Shown here: in pieces, positions 8,847 through 17,523 of the stretch
Position numbering within the stretch: the stretch's first letter is position 1
How the letters are laid out: each line of letters opens with the position of its first letter
Source of the DNA: Actinomycetota bacterium
Lineage (GTDB): Bacteria; Actinomycetota; Actinomycetes; S36-B12
Reading direction: 5' to 3'
NCBI GenBank assembly: GCA_030645615.1
Contig: JAUSNB010000050.1
Location: 1 to 64,000, forward strand
Length of the DNA stretch: 64,000 nt
The notes under the pieces: generated by a model
The model's database searches: none
Told to the model about the DNA's origin: nothing
The model's input: only the letters and a program-made list of their open reading frames with translations
Position numbers and translations under genes: made by a program

Positions 8847-9290
8847 CTAAGGGATCCTGGGCGGCCTGCCCTCGAACGCCGTCGACAGGACGATCGTCGT
8901 GCGGGTGGAGCAGTTGGCGGCCGATCGGATCCGGGCAAGCAGGTCCTCGAGGTCCGCCGGCTCCACGACCCGCACCTTGAGGATGTAGGCCTCCGCGCCC
9001 GCGACCGACCAGCAGGCCTCGATCTCCTCGATGGGGACCAGCCGCTCCGGCAGGTCGTCCGGGGCCGCAGGGTCGATCGGCGTCAGGGACACGAAGGCGG
9101 TCAGCGGCAGCCCCACCGCACGGTAGTCGACCTCAGCTCGGTAGCCGGTGATGAAGCCACGCTGCTCGAGCCGGCGCACCCGCTGATGCAGGGCGGAGGT
9201 GGACAACCCCGTCTCGCGGGCGATGTCGGCGAGGGACATGCGTCCATCGGCGCTCAGCAGCCCGATGATCTGCCGGTCGATTTCCTCCAT
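8847..9290 (-). CDS. Lrp/AsnC family transcriptional regulator
   Basis: A 147-residue DNA-binding regulator. An N-terminal winged helix-turn-helix (IGLLSADGRMSLADIARETG, then STSALHQRVRRLEQRG) is followed by the Lrp/AsnC effector domain (ACWSVAGAEAYILKVRV, then STRTTIVLSTAFEGRPPRIP). Proteins of this family bind amino acids and form octamers. ATG 9290 gives the usual family length; an in-frame ATG at 9326 would add 12 residues. It is divergent from the thiamine transporter. Its regulon is unknown. A short inverted repeat around its stop (8842-8857) may help termination. Confidence 0.9.
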   Translation of the reverse strand: MEEIDRQIIGLLSADGRMSLADIARETGLSTSALHQRVRRLEQRGFITGYRAEVDYRAVGLPLTAFVSLTPIDPAAPDDLPERLVPIEEIEACWSVAGAEAYILKVRVVEPADLEDLLARIRSAANCSTRTTIVLSTAFEGRPPRIP

Positions 9291-9348
9291 GGAGACACCA
9301 TGCCAGAGCGAGCAGATGACCGGCATGGCACCCGTGCGCCGGGCTGGG

Positions 9349-9448
9349 CTACCCTGCAGGCGGGGAGCTCGCGAGATCGGCGGGCTGAGAGGGTGGCCGC
9401 TCCCACCGACCCATGAACCTGATCTGGGTAATGCCAGCGGAGGGATAG
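9349..9448 (+). ncRNA. TPP riboswitch (THI box)
   Basis: The thiamine pyrophosphate aptamer is clear: CTGAGAGG at about 9384, then GAACCTGATCTGGGTAATG and CCAGCG leading to AGGGA. P1 can form between CTACCCT (9349-9355) and AGGGATAG (9441-9448) with one bulged A. An extra arm (GGGTGG..CCACC) sits after the CTGAGA. The GGAGG that serves as ribosome-binding site for ATG 9451 lies inside the 3' side of the aptamer, so TPP binding should directly hide it and block translation. Confidence 0.95.
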
Positions 9449-9450
9449 AC

Positions 9451-10500
9451 ATGGGCGTCAAGGCACTTCTTGCAGCGGGCATCGCCACCGCGGCAGCGTT
9501 GTCTGCTTGCGGTGGAACGGCCGAGTCGGCCTCAGGCACTGTTCGCCTGCTCACGCACGAGTCGTTCGTGCTGAGCCAATCGCTCATCGACGACTTCCAG
9601 GCTCGAACGGGGCTGGTCCTCGAGGTGGTGACGGCCGGCGACGCTGGGAGCATGGTCGCGGGTGCGATCCTCGCAGCGGGCGCGCCAACCGCCGACGTGC
9701 TCTTCGGCGTCGACAACACGTTGCGGTCTCGCGCCGTCGGGGCGGGCGTCTTCGCGCCGTACGCCTCCTCCGCCGCGGACGCCCTCCGGCCCGAATTGCG
9801 CGACGACACTGCCGGCGGACTGCTCACGCCGGTCGACTTCGGGGACGTCTGCGTCAACATCGACGACGGCTTCTTCGCGAGCGCGGGGCTGGCGCCCCCG
9901 TCGACCTTGGAGGACCTGGCCTCACCGGAGTACCGGGACCTGCTCGTCGTCGAGGATCCCGGCACCTCGTCGCCCGGGCTCGCATTCCTGCTCTCCACGG
10001 TTGCCCGGTACGGGGATCAGTGGCCGGACTACTGGCGCCGGCTCGCGGCGAACGGCGTCACGGTCGCCGGCAGTTGGACCGATGCATACATGGGCGACTT
10101 CACCAAGGGGGGCGGGGGCGGCGACCGGCCGTTGGTCGTTTCGTACGCGACCAGCCCGCCAGCCGAGATCGTGTATGCCAGCGACCCCAAGCCCGAACGG
10201 CCATCGACGTCGGTCATGCCGGATGGCTGCTACCGGCAGGTGGAGTACGCAGGCGTCCTGGCGGGCGCGAGCAACCCTGCCGGCGCGCAGGCGGTCCTGG
10301 ACTGGCTGCTGTCACCGGAGGTCCAGGCCGACCTGCCGCTGTCGATGTTCGTGCTGCCCGCTCGCGATGGGGTCGCCCTGCCCGACGTGTTCACCCGGTT
10401 CGCGCCGGCAATCGCCAACCCGCTCCAGATCGCGGCCGACGAGGTCGCGGCTGGCGTCCCGGACTGGCTGGCCGAATGGGGGGCGGTGATGGGTCGCTGA
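9451..10500 (+). CDS. thiB: thiamine ABC transporter substrate-binding lipoprotein
   Basis: A 349-residue periplasmic-type binding protein anchored as a lipoprotein (lipobox LSAC, Cys at residue 20). It should bind thiamine or its phosphates outside the membrane and deliver them to ThiPQ. The body matches the iron/thiamine-binding family (LLTHESFVLSQSLIDDFQAR near residue 32; LVVSYATSPPAEI further on). The TPP riboswitch immediately upstream identifies the substrate class. It is first in the thiBPQ operon and overlaps thiP. Confidence 0.93.
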   Translation: MGVKALLAAGIATAAALSACGGTAESASGTVRLLTHESFVLSQSLIDDFQARTGLVLEVVTAGDAGSMVAGAILAAGAPTADVLFGVDNTLRSRAVGAGVFAPYASSAADALRPELRDDTAGGLLTPVDFGDVCVNIDDGFFASAGLAPPSTLEDLASPEYRDLLVVEDPGTSSPGLAFLLSTVARYGDQWPDYWRRLAANGVTVAGSWTDAYMGDFTKGGGGGDRPLVVSYATSPPAEIVYASDPKPERPSTSVMPDGCYRQVEYAGVLAGASNPAGAQAVLDWLLSPEVQADLPLSMFVLPARDGVALPDVFTRFAPAIANPLQIAADEVAAGVPDWLAEWGAVMGR

Positions 10501-12083
10501 GCCTGCCCCGCTGGGTCGGCTGGGCGTGGCTGGTGCCCGGCGCCTTCCTGCTCGCCTTCCTTGCCTACCCGCTCGTCGCCCTCGGTGCGCGGATTCTCGA
10601 TGGGCTCGGGCAGTCCGCCCTGGTCCCCGTCGGCACGGGGCAGGTCGCGGCACTGGCTGCAGCCCAGGCCCTCGCCAGCACCGCCCTTGCCCTTGCCGTC
10701 GGGCTGCCGATGGCGAACGTGGTCTCGCGGTACCGCTTCCGCGGCCGGGCACTGGCGCAGGCGCTGGTCACGATCCCGTTCGTCCTGCCCACGGTCGTCG
10801 TGGCCCTGGCCTTCCGCAGCCTGGTCGGCCCGGGCATCCCGCAGGGCCTCTTCCTCGTCGTGGTCGCGCATGCCTACGTCAACCTCGCCGTGGTGGCCCG
10901 CATCGTAGGAGCGCAGTGGGCGCAGCACGACGACCGCCACGAGGCCGTGGCCCGCACCCTCGGGGCCATCCGATGGACCGCCTTTCGCACCGTGACCCTG
11001 CCCGCACTCGTCCCCTCGATCGCCGCGAGCGCCGCCGTCGTCTTCGTGTTCTCGTTCAGTTCGCTCGGCATCGTCCTGCTGCTCGGAGGTGGGTCCACCC
11101 GGACCCTGGAGTCGCAGGTGCTGCGCCAGACGTCGGTCCTGCTGGACTTCCCCGGAGCGGCGGCGACCGCGGCGATCCAGCTCGTGGTCGTCTCGGCGAT
11201 CCTGCTGGGCGGGGCCGCCCTGTCCCGCCGCTCCCCCCGGCGGGTGATGCGTCCGATCCGGCTGCGGCGTCCCACCAGCCGCTCCGGGACGATCGGCGTG
11301 CGCGTCACCTCAGCAGGCATCGCGGTCCTGGTCCTCGCACCGGTGCTCGCCCTCGCCGTCGATTCCTTGCGGTCGCGCGGGTCCTGGAGCCTCGCGTGGT
11401 GGCAGGCCATCGGCTCGGTCGATGCCGGGACCACGCGGATCGGCTCGCCCCTGTCCGCCCTGGGGACGTCGATCAGCTACGCACTGATCACGGCCGCGAT
11501 CGCCGCAGTGGTGGGCGGGCTGGCCGCGGTGGCCGTGCTCGGCCGGGGGCCGACGCGGTGGATTGCCCTCGTGGCCGTGGTCCCGCTGGGCGTCTCGGCC
11601 GCCACGGTGGGGCTCGGCACGCTGCTCGCCTACGGCCGGCCGCCCCTGGACCTGCGCGCCACGGGCCTGCTCGTGCCCCTCGCGCACGCACTCGTCGCCG
11701 TTCCGCTGGTCGTCGCCGTCGTCGCCCCGGCCCTGCGCGGCACCGATGACCGCCGTCTTGCCGTGGCGGCCTGCCTGGGTGCCCGCCCCACGCGTGCGTT
11801 CCTCACCGCGTACGGACCTGTGCTGCGGATCGTGATGCTCGCCTCGGCCGCACTGGCCGGCGCGGTATCGCTGGGTGAGTTCGGTGCCGCGTCCTTCCTC
11901 GCCCGGGCGACGAACCCGACGGTGCCGCTGCAGATCGTCCGGCTGCTCGGCCGCCCAGGCGAGGAGTCCTACGGCGTCGCGGCCGCCCTCGCCATGGTCC
12001 TGGTGGCCATCACGCTCGTGCTCGTGCTGCTCGTGGACCGGCTTGGCACGAGCCGCCAGCCCGCAGCCGTGGGGACCCCGTGA
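10476..12083 (+). CDS. thiP: thiamine ABC transporter permease
   Basis: A 535-residue fused permease with two halves of about six transmembrane helices, the usual ThiP size and arrangement. ABC-coupling EAA-type loops are visible at EAVARTLGAIRWTAFRTVTLP and in the second half at AVAACLGARPTRAF. The ATG at 10476 lies inside thiB (25-nt overlap) and gives the expected N-terminus; the only other in-frame start nearby is GTG 10533. It ends in the GTGA overlap with thiQ. It forms the membrane channel for thiamine uptake. Confidence 0.9.
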   Translation: MGGGDGSLSLPRWVGWAWLVPGAFLLAFLAYPLVALGARILDGLGQSALVPVGTGQVAALAAAQALASTALALAVGLPMANVVSRYRFRGRALAQALVTIPFVLPTVVVALAFRSLVGPGIPQGLFLVVVAHAYVNLAVVARIVGAQWAQHDDRHEAVARTLGAIRWTAFRTVTLPALVPSIAASAAVVFVFSFSSLGIVLLLGGGSTRTLESQVLRQTSVLLDFPGAAATAAIQLVVVSAILLGGAALSRRSPRRVMRPIRLRRPTSRSGTIGVRVTSAGIAVLVLAPVLALAVDSLRSRGSWSLAWWQAIGSVDAGTTRIGSPLSALGTSISYALITAAIAAVVGGLAAVAVLGRGPTRWIALVAVVPLGVSAATVGLGTLLAYGRPPLDLRATGLLVPLAHALVAVPLVVAVVAPALRGTDDRRLAVAACLGARPTRAFLTAYGPVLRIVMLASAALAGAVSLGEFGAASFLARATNPTVPLQIVRLLGRPGEESYGVAAALAMVLVAITLVLVLLVDRLGTSRQPAAVGTP

Positions 12084-12742
12084 CCAGCCGGCTCGAGGCG
12101 ATTGACCTCGCCATCGGCCACGGCACCGTCCTCGCCGATGGCCTGTCTCTGTCCGTGGCACCGGCCGAGATCGTCGCGATCGTGGGACCGAGCGGAAGCG
12201 GCAAGTCCACGCTGCTTGCCAGCCTCGCCGGCGTGGTGCCCGCCCTCGGCGGGCACGTCCTCGTCGACGGCATCGACGTGACCGCATGGCCGGTCCACCG
12301 ACGCAGGATCGGCATGATCTTCCAGGAGCCGCTGCTCTTCCCGCACCTCGACGTCGGCGACAACGTCGCCTACGGGCTCAGGCGGCTGGGCCAGAACCGA
12401 CGTGAGGCTCGCGCCCAGGCCCTCGAAGCACTGGCGTGGGTAGGCCTCGACGGCTACGCGGACCGCCCGGTCGAGCGGCTGAGCGGTGGGCAGGCCCAGC
12501 GGGTGGCACTCGCCCGGGCCCTTGCCCCTCGGCCCGCGGTGCTGTTGCTGGACGAGCCCTTCAGCGCTCTCGACGCGGAGTTGCGGCAGCGGCTGGCGGC
12601 AGACGTCGCTGACCTGCTGCGTCGCGAGGCGACGGCCGCCGTGCACGTCACCCACGACCTCGACGAGGCCGCCGCGATGGCCGACCGGGTGCTGCGCATG
12701 CCCCCGGAGCCAGGCCAGCCCCTTGCTAGGGTGCCGCGGTGA
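12080..12742 (+). CDS. thiQ: thiamine ABC transporter ATP-binding protein
   Basis: A 220-residue ABC ATPase that powers ThiBP. Walker A GPSGSGKST is near residue 35, the signature LSGGQAQRVALARAL near 135 and Walker B VLLLDEPFSALD near 156, followed by the switch histidine in HVTHDLDEA. It begins at GTG 12080, overlapping the thiP stop. Its last codons overlap the next gene (GTGA), and its end contains the -10 box of that gene. Confidence 0.92.
   Translation: MTSRLEAIDLAIGHGTVLADGLSLSVAPAEIVAIVGPSGSGKSTLLASLAGVVPALGGHVLVDGIDVTAWPVHRRRIGMIFQEPLLFPHLDVGDNVAYGLRRLGQNRREARAQALEALAWVGLDGYADRPVERLSGGQAQRVALARALAPRPAVLLLDEPFSALDAELRQRLAADVADLLRREATAAVHVTHDLDEAAAMADRVLRMPPEPGQPLARVPR
12727..12732 (+). 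promoter_or_regulatory. -10 box inside thiQ for the next gene
   Basis: TAGGGT ends six bases before GTG 12739. It could make a leaderless mRNA for the spermidine-synthase-like gene, letting it be expressed independently of the thiamine operon. Confidence 0.5.
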
Positions 12743-14799
12743 GCGCCACCCCCACGATCCCGGGCTACCGTCGCGTCCTGACCGGCCGGTGGCGCCTCAT
12801 GGCGGCCAGCGCACTGATGCTGTTCGTCCAGCTCGCGCTGATTCGGTGGTCCGGCGCGAACCTTGTGCACCTGTCCTACTTCTCGAACCTCATCCTGCTG
12901 GCTTCCTTCCTCGGGATCGGCCTGGGCTTCCTGCGCTCGCGCACCACGCGCGACATGGGCCGCTACGTTCCCCTGGGACTGCTCCTGCTGGTGGCCTTCA
13001 TCATGCTGTTCCCGGCCAAGATCGAGGGCTCGTCCAGCGAGTTGATCTTCTTCACCGAGGTGCGCCCGACCGGTCTGCCAACCTGGGTGTCGCTGCCGCT
13101 CGTGTTCCTTGTCGTCGCGGTCACCATGACGATGTTCGGCGAGATCACGGGTCGGGCCTTCCGCGAGTTCTCGGCGTTGAACGCCTACCGCTGGGACATC
13201 ATCGGCTCGATCCTGGGCACCCTGGGCTTCACCCTGATCGCCTTCCTGCGCGCGCCGTCGTGGGTGTGGCCGCTGGTCACCCTCGTCATCCTGTGGGCGC
13301 TGTACGGCTTCGCCCTGCCCTGGGTGTCGCGGATCGCCATGCTCGTGGTCATCGGAGCGCTCGCCTTCGAGTCGATGGCGGCCGGGGTGTCGTGGTCGCC
13401 CTACTACAAGGTCCACACCGAGACATTCAATGTGGGCACGTCCGTGGAGTTCACGAAGATCCAGGTGAACGGCATCCCGCACCAGAACGTGCTGGACTTC
13501 GCCGAGCGGCTGAAGATCGAGCCGATGTACGGACGGCCCTACGAACGCGCCGTCGACAATCCCCTGCGCAACGTCCTCGTCGTGGGTGCCGGTACGGGCA
13601 CCGACGTGGCCCTGGCCCTTGCCATGGGGGCGGAGCACGTCGATGCCGTCGAGATCGACCCGCGCATCCAGCAGATCGGGCAGCAGGTCAACCCGAACCA
13701 GCCCTATGCCGATCCCCGTGTCTCCGTCTACATCGACGACGGACGGGCATTCCTGTCCCGCACCGACGACAAGTACGACCTCATCCTCTTCGCCCTGCCG
13801 GATTCGCTCACGCTGGTCAGCGGTGCAAGCCAGTTGCGGCTGGAGTCCTACCTGTTCACCGAGGAGTCCATCGCCGCGGCCCGAGACCACCTCACCGACG
13901 AGGGCGTCTTCGCGATGTACAACTACTACCGCGAGCCCTGGCTAATCAACCGGCTCGCAGGGACCGTCGACCAGGTCTACGGCCACACTCCGTGCCTCGA
14001 CACGTTCACGGCGATGCAGTCAGTCGCCGCAGTGACGATCGCCAAGGATGCCGCCAACGCTGTCTGCGCGCCGGGCGCCGTATGGGACCGGACAGCCGTC
14101 GCCGCGGCCGGCCAGGACATCCCCACACCCGCCGCCGACGATCACCCATTCCTGTACCTGAAGGACCGGACGATCCCGTCGCTGTACCTCATTGTCATCG
14201 CCCTGATCATCGGCGTCTCCCTCATCGGAGTGCGGGTCTTCGGCGGTCCGTTCTCGCGCATGCGCGGCTATGGCGACCTGTTCTTCATGGGCGCGGCCTT
14301 CCTCCTGCTGGAGACCCGGTCCATCACGACCTTCGCACTGCTGTTCGGCACGACCTGGGTGGTCAACGCGCTGGTCTTCACCGGCGTGCTCGTGGCGGTC
14401 CTCGCCGCGATCGAGGTGACCCAGCGACGCCGGACGCCGATCCCGAGGCCATTCATCATCACCGCGCTGTTCGTCTCCCTGGCGGTGGCCTTCCTGGTCC
14501 CCAACTCGATGCTGCTGTCCCTGCCCGTCCCGCTGCGCCTGCTCCTTGCGATCGTGCTGGCCTTCGCCCCGATCTTCTTCGCCAACCTGCTCTTCACGTC
14601 CCGCTTCAAGGACGCCGCGAACCCGACAGCCGCGTTCGCGGCGAACCTGTTCGGCGCCATGATCGGCGGTTGCCTGGAGTACCTCTCGCTCCTGATGGGA
14701 TACCAGTGGCTCATCGGGGTCGCCGCGCTGCTCTACCTCGCCGCGGTGGCCATCGGCCAGCGACAGTTGTCCAAGGAGTCCTTGGGCGCTACCACCTAG
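12739..14799 (+). CDS. membrane-embedded spermidine-synthase-like protein
   Basis: A 686-residue fusion. About six N-terminal transmembrane helices (residues 20-215) are followed by a cytoplasmic spermine/spermidine-synthase-like Rossmann domain, then five or six C-terminal helices (from about 475). The domain has the SAM-type motif VLVVGAGTGTDVALALAMGA near residue 280, VEIDPRI, and DDGRAFLSRTDDKYDLILF. These fusions are widespread but their substrate is not established; the aminopropyl- or methyl-transfer role is inferred from the fold. GTG 12739 overlaps the thiQ stop. Confidence 0.85.
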   Translation: MSATPTIPGYRRVLTGRWRLMAASALMLFVQLALIRWSGANLVHLSYFSNLILLASFLGIGLGFLRSRTTRDMGRYVPLGLLLLVAFIMLFPAKIEGSSSELIFFTEVRPTGLPTWVSLPLVFLVVAVTMTMFGEITGRAFREFSALNAYRWDIIGSILGTLGFTLIAFLRAPSWVWPLVTLVILWALYGFALPWVSRIAMLVVIGALAFESMAAGVSWSPYYKVHTETFNVGTSVEFTKIQVNGIPHQNVLDFAERLKIEPMYGRPYERAVDNPLRNVLVVGAGTGTDVALALAMGAEHVDAVEIDPRIQQIGQQVNPNQPYADPRVSVYIDDGRAFLSRTDDKYDLILFALPDSLTLVSGASQLRLESYLFTEESIAAARDHLTDEGVFAMYNYYREPWLINRLAGTVDQVYGHTPCLDTFTAMQSVAAVTIAKDAANAVCAPGAVWDRTAVAAAGQDIPTPAADDHPFLYLKDRTIPSLYLIVIALIIGVSLIGVRVFGGPFSRMRGYGDLFFMGAAFLLLETRSITTFALLFGTTWVVNALVFTGVLVAVLAAIEVTQRRRTPIPRPFIITALFVSLAVAFLVPNSMLLSLPVPLRLLLAIVLAFAPIFFANLLFTSRFKDAANPTAAFAANLFGAMIGGCLEYLSLLMGYQWLIGVAALLYLAAVAIGQRQLSKESLGATT

Positions 14800-14872
14800 T
14801 CGCGCAGTGTCTTGGCCCAAACGATCGGCGAGCCTCTCCGAACCGCCACCAGAAGTGCCGGAGAATTGCTCC

Positions 14873-15325
14873 GTGAGTCCCGGGCAGCCGATCGCGGTGC
14901 GTTCCGGGCCGTGGACGGCGGATGAGATCGCCACCTTCCTCGATGCCTCGGTGATTCCCATCCGGCTCGCCACGTCTGGCATGCACTTCCCGCTCGTGCA
15001 GTCCCTGTGGTTCTTGCATGAAGCCGACACGTTGTGGTGCTGTACGCAAGCAGAGTCCGTCCTCGCCTTGCGCCTGCGGGCCGAGGGGCGATGTGGCTTT
15101 GAGGTGTCTGGGGATGACCCGCCGTACCGCGGAGTGCGCGGCACGGGCTATGCCACCCTCGACGAGTCATCGGCGACGACCATGCTCCCACGGCTCATCG
15201 CGCGCTATGTCGGGGCTGGACAGTCTCCGCTCGCCGACTGGCTGCTCTCGCGCATCGAGAGCGAGGTGGCCGTCCGAATCGACGGGCTGACGGTGACCTC
15301 GTGGGACTACTCCGCCCGAATGTGA
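14873..15325 (+). CDS. pyridoxamine-phosphate-oxidase-like flavin-binding protein
   Basis: A 150-residue protein resembling the FMN-binding split-barrel (PPOX-like) family: MHFPLVQSLWFLHEADTLWC for the first strands, then GYATLDESSATTMLPRLIARY. It would bind FMN or F420 and act on a small molecule; the substrate is unknown. GTG 14873 is chosen because GGAGAA sits seven bases upstream. The gene is followed after 12 bases by the DUF1622 gene. Confidence 0.65.
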   Translation: MSPGQPIAVRSGPWTADEIATFLDASVIPIRLATSGMHFPLVQSLWFLHEADTLWCCTQAESVLALRLRAEGRCGFEVSGDDPPYRGVRGTGYATLDESSATTMLPRLIARYVGAGQSPLADWLLSRIESEVAVRIDGLTVTSWDYSARM

Positions 15326-15337
15326 CGAGGAGGCGCC

Positions 15338-15742
15338 ATGGACGAGTCGACGTACACCGACATCATGCTGCGGGCAGCACAGGTGTTCGAGATGATCGCG
15401 GCGCTCATCCTCATGGCCGGGCTGGTGCTCGCATTTGTGCTCGCCGCTCGTTCCATGCGGTCCAACGGCGACGGCAAGCAGGCCTACCAGGTGTTGCGCC
15501 AGTCGTTCGGAGGCGTGCTGCTCCTCGGCCTGGAAGTGCTCGTCGCCGGCGACCTCATCCGCACGGTCGCGGTCGAGCCCACCCTGGAGAACGTCGCCGT
15601 GCTGGGCCTCATCGTCCTGATCCGGACCTTCCTGAGCTTCAGCCTCGAGATCGAGATCGAGGGCGTCCCCCCGTGGCGACGGGGCCTCGTCAGTGGCGCG
15701 ACGGTCATCAAGAACGCTGCGCGCAACTCCGGCGGTCAGTAG
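15338..15742 (+). CDS. DUF1622 family membrane protein
   Basis: A 134-residue integral membrane protein with three hydrophobic helices (about residues 15-37, 58-75 and 84-105). LLLGLEVLVAGDLIRTVAVEP and LGLIVLIRTFLSFSLEIEIEG are the family hallmarks. The function is unknown. A GAGGAGG sequence lies seven bases upstream of the ATG. Confidence 0.85.
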   Translation: MDESTYTDIMLRAAQVFEMIAALILMAGLVLAFVLAARSMRSNGDGKQAYQVLRQSFGGVLLLGLEVLVAGDLIRTVAVEPTLENVAVLGLIVLIRTFLSFSLEIEIEGVPPWRRGLVSGATVIKNAARNSGGQ

Positions 15743-15763
15743 CCTGACGACGTCGAAGGGGAC

Positions 15764-16621
15764 GTGGTGACCGAGCCTGAGAACACCCGATCGCTCGAGG
15801 CCACGGTGCAACGTGACTTCCGCCAGGCCATGTCCTACGGCGACTACCTGCGACTGGACCTCGTGCTGTCGGCCCAGCAGCCGCTCAGCGCTCCACCACG
15901 CCACGACGAGCTTCTCTTCATCATCCAGCACCAGACGTCCGAGCTCTGGCTCAAGCTCATGCTGCACGAACTGCGCGCTGCCCGCGAGCTGCTGCGGACC
16001 GACGAGCTATCCCCTGCACTGAAGTGCCTGGCCCGCGTGAAGCACATCCAGCACACCCTCATCGAGCAGTGGGGGGTGCTCACCACCCTCACGCCCAGCG
16101 AGTACGCGGAGTTCCGCTCCTTCCTGCAGAGCTCGTCGGGCTTCCAGTCCTGGCAGTACCGGGCCGTGGAGTTCATCCTCGGCAACAAGAACCCGGACAT
16201 GCTGCAGGTCTTCGACCACGATCCCGACACCCACGCCCTGCTCGCCACGTTGATGGACGAGCCCACGCTCTACGACGAGTTCCTGCGCTTCATGCACCGC
16301 CGGGGCCACGCTGTGCCGCAGGACATCCTGGACCGCGACGTCCGGGAGGCCTGGCACCTGCATCCGACGCTCGTGCCGGTCTTCGCTTCGGTGTACGAGC
16401 AATCCCACGGCTACTGGCAGGAGTACGAGGCCTGCGAGGCACTGGTCGACGTCGAGGACAACTTCCAGCTCTGGCGGTTCCGGCACCTGAAGACCGTCGA
16501 GCGGATCATCGGCTCCAAGTCCGGCACCGGCGGGTCGAGCGGAGTGCCGTTCTTGCGGCGGGCGCTCGACCTCACCTTCTTCCCCGAGCTCTACGCCGTC
16601 CGTGCCCAGATCGGCGGCTAG
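15764..16621 (+). CDS. kynA: tryptophan 2,3-dioxygenase
   Basis: A 285-residue heme enzyme that opens the indole ring of L-tryptophan to N-formylkynurenine. Substrate-binding residues are in LLFIIQHQTSELWLKLMLHE (His56), with SGFQSWQYRAVEFILGN following; the proximal heme histidine is probably in WRFRHLKTVERIIG near residue 240, ahead of GTGGSSG. It starts at GTG 15764 or the adjacent GTG 15767 behind GAAGGGG. No kynurenine formamidase or kynureninase is nearby. It shares a CTAG with the convergent acetyltransferase gene. Confidence 0.93.
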   Translation: MVTEPENTRSLEATVQRDFRQAMSYGDYLRLDLVLSAQQPLSAPPRHDELLFIIQHQTSELWLKLMLHELRAARELLRTDELSPALKCLARVKHIQHTLIEQWGVLTTLTPSEYAEFRSFLQSSSGFQSWQYRAVEFILGNKNPDMLQVFDHDPDTHALLATLMDEPTLYDEFLRFMHRRGHAVPQDILDRDVREAWHLHPTLVPVFASVYEQSHGYWQEYEACEALVDVEDNFQLWRFRHLKTVERIIGSKSGTGGSSGVPFLRRALDLTFFPELYAVRAQIGG

Positions 16622-17058
16622 CCGCGCTGGAGAAGGACGTCGGGAGTCCGCTCCTCGTTCCCGCTCCCATCGGTGCGGTCGATTTCCACGAACCCCCTGG
16701 CCGAATAAAAGGCCCGGGCTCGGTAGTTCTGCTGGAAGGCCCACAGGCGCAGGCCTGGATCCGCTTCCTGCACCACCCGGTCTAGCAACGCCGTCCCGAC
16801 CCCGCGCCCCTGGCAGTCGTCGTCGACGTAGAGGTGGTTGAGCCAGCCTTCACGGGCCACCGCGAAGCCCAGGACGCGACCGGCATCCTCGACGACCCAC
16901 CCCGTGGCATTCGTGACCTCGCCAGCGAAGAACTCCCGGTCCTCGTCCGGCGTGTGCAGCACCGGAAGCCACGGCATCGCCGCGGCGCGACTGCGCGCGA
17001 ACAACGCGGCGACGGCATCCGCGTCGGCCAGCACGGCACGACGGACTTCCCATGGCAT
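16618..17058 (-). CDS. GNAT family N-acetyltransferase
   Basis: A 146-residue acetyl-CoA-dependent acyltransferase. The pantetheine-binding motif is CQGRGVGTALLDRV near residue 82, preceded by the strand WLNHLYVDDD, and LRLWAFQQNYRARAFYSARG matches the C-terminal half of the fold. ATG 17058 is chosen by fit to the family. The substrate is unknown. It is tail-to-tail with kynA. Confidence 0.85.
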   Translation of the reverse strand: MPWEVRRAVLADADAVAALFARSRAAAMPWLPVLHTPDEDREFFAGEVTNATGWVVEDAGRVLGFAVAREGWLNHLYVDDDCQGRGVGTALLDRVVQEADPGLRLWAFQQNYRARAFYSARGFVEIDRTDGSGNEERTPDVLLQRG

Positions 17059-17127
17059 GGGAGAAGTCAAGCACTGCGCGGAGCCAGATGGCAGAATCGC
17101 CGCATCGACCCAGCGGAAGGCTGCCAC

Positions 17128-17523
17128 GTGACACCCGAACCCGGATCCGTCCATCACGTCACCCTCACGGTCACCGACGCCACGCGAAGCGCGGACTGGT
17201 ACCAGTCCCTGCTCGGCCCCGCGACCGTCGTCGAGCGACGTGGCGAGACCTGGCACCGCCTGCGGATGCAGTGGCCGAGCGGACTGGTCATCGGCGTCAC
17301 CCAGCACCAGTCGGCCACGCCGATGCGCTTCGACGAGATGCGCGTGGGGCTCGACCACATCGGGATCGCCTGCGCATCCGAGGACGAGGTCGCCGCGTGG
17401 GTGACGCACATGGACTCACTCGGCATCGAGCACGGGCCGCTGGAGGACGTGCCCTACGGCTGGGCGGTGACCGCTCGCGACCCCGACGCGATCCCGATCG
17501 AGTTCTTCTGCTCGAAGCCGTGA
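17128..17523 (+). CDS. VOC (glyoxalase/dioxygenase fold) family protein
   Basis: A 131-residue vicinal-oxygen-chelate protein with two beta-alpha-beta-beta-beta units. The metal-ligand positions look conserved: SVHHVTLTVTD at the start, GLDHIGIACAS in the middle and a terminal glutamate in PIEFFC. GTG 17128 lies seven bases after GGAAGG. It overlaps the next acetyltransferase gene by GTGA. The reaction is unknown (glyoxalase, resistance protein or ring-opening dioxygenase are possible). Confidence 0.85.
   Translation: MTPEPGSVHHVTLTVTDATRSADWYQSLLGPATVVERRGETWHRLRMQWPSGLVIGVTQHQSATPMRFDEMRVGLDHIGIACASEDEVAAWVTHMDSLGIEHGPLEDVPYGWAVTARDPDAIPIEFFCSKP

Noticed and set aside
9291-9998. A 236-residue N-terminal extension of the Lrp protein
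   Set aside because: It runs antisense through the TPP riboswitch and thiB; Lrp proteins are about 150 residues and homology begins at residue 1 from ATG 9290.
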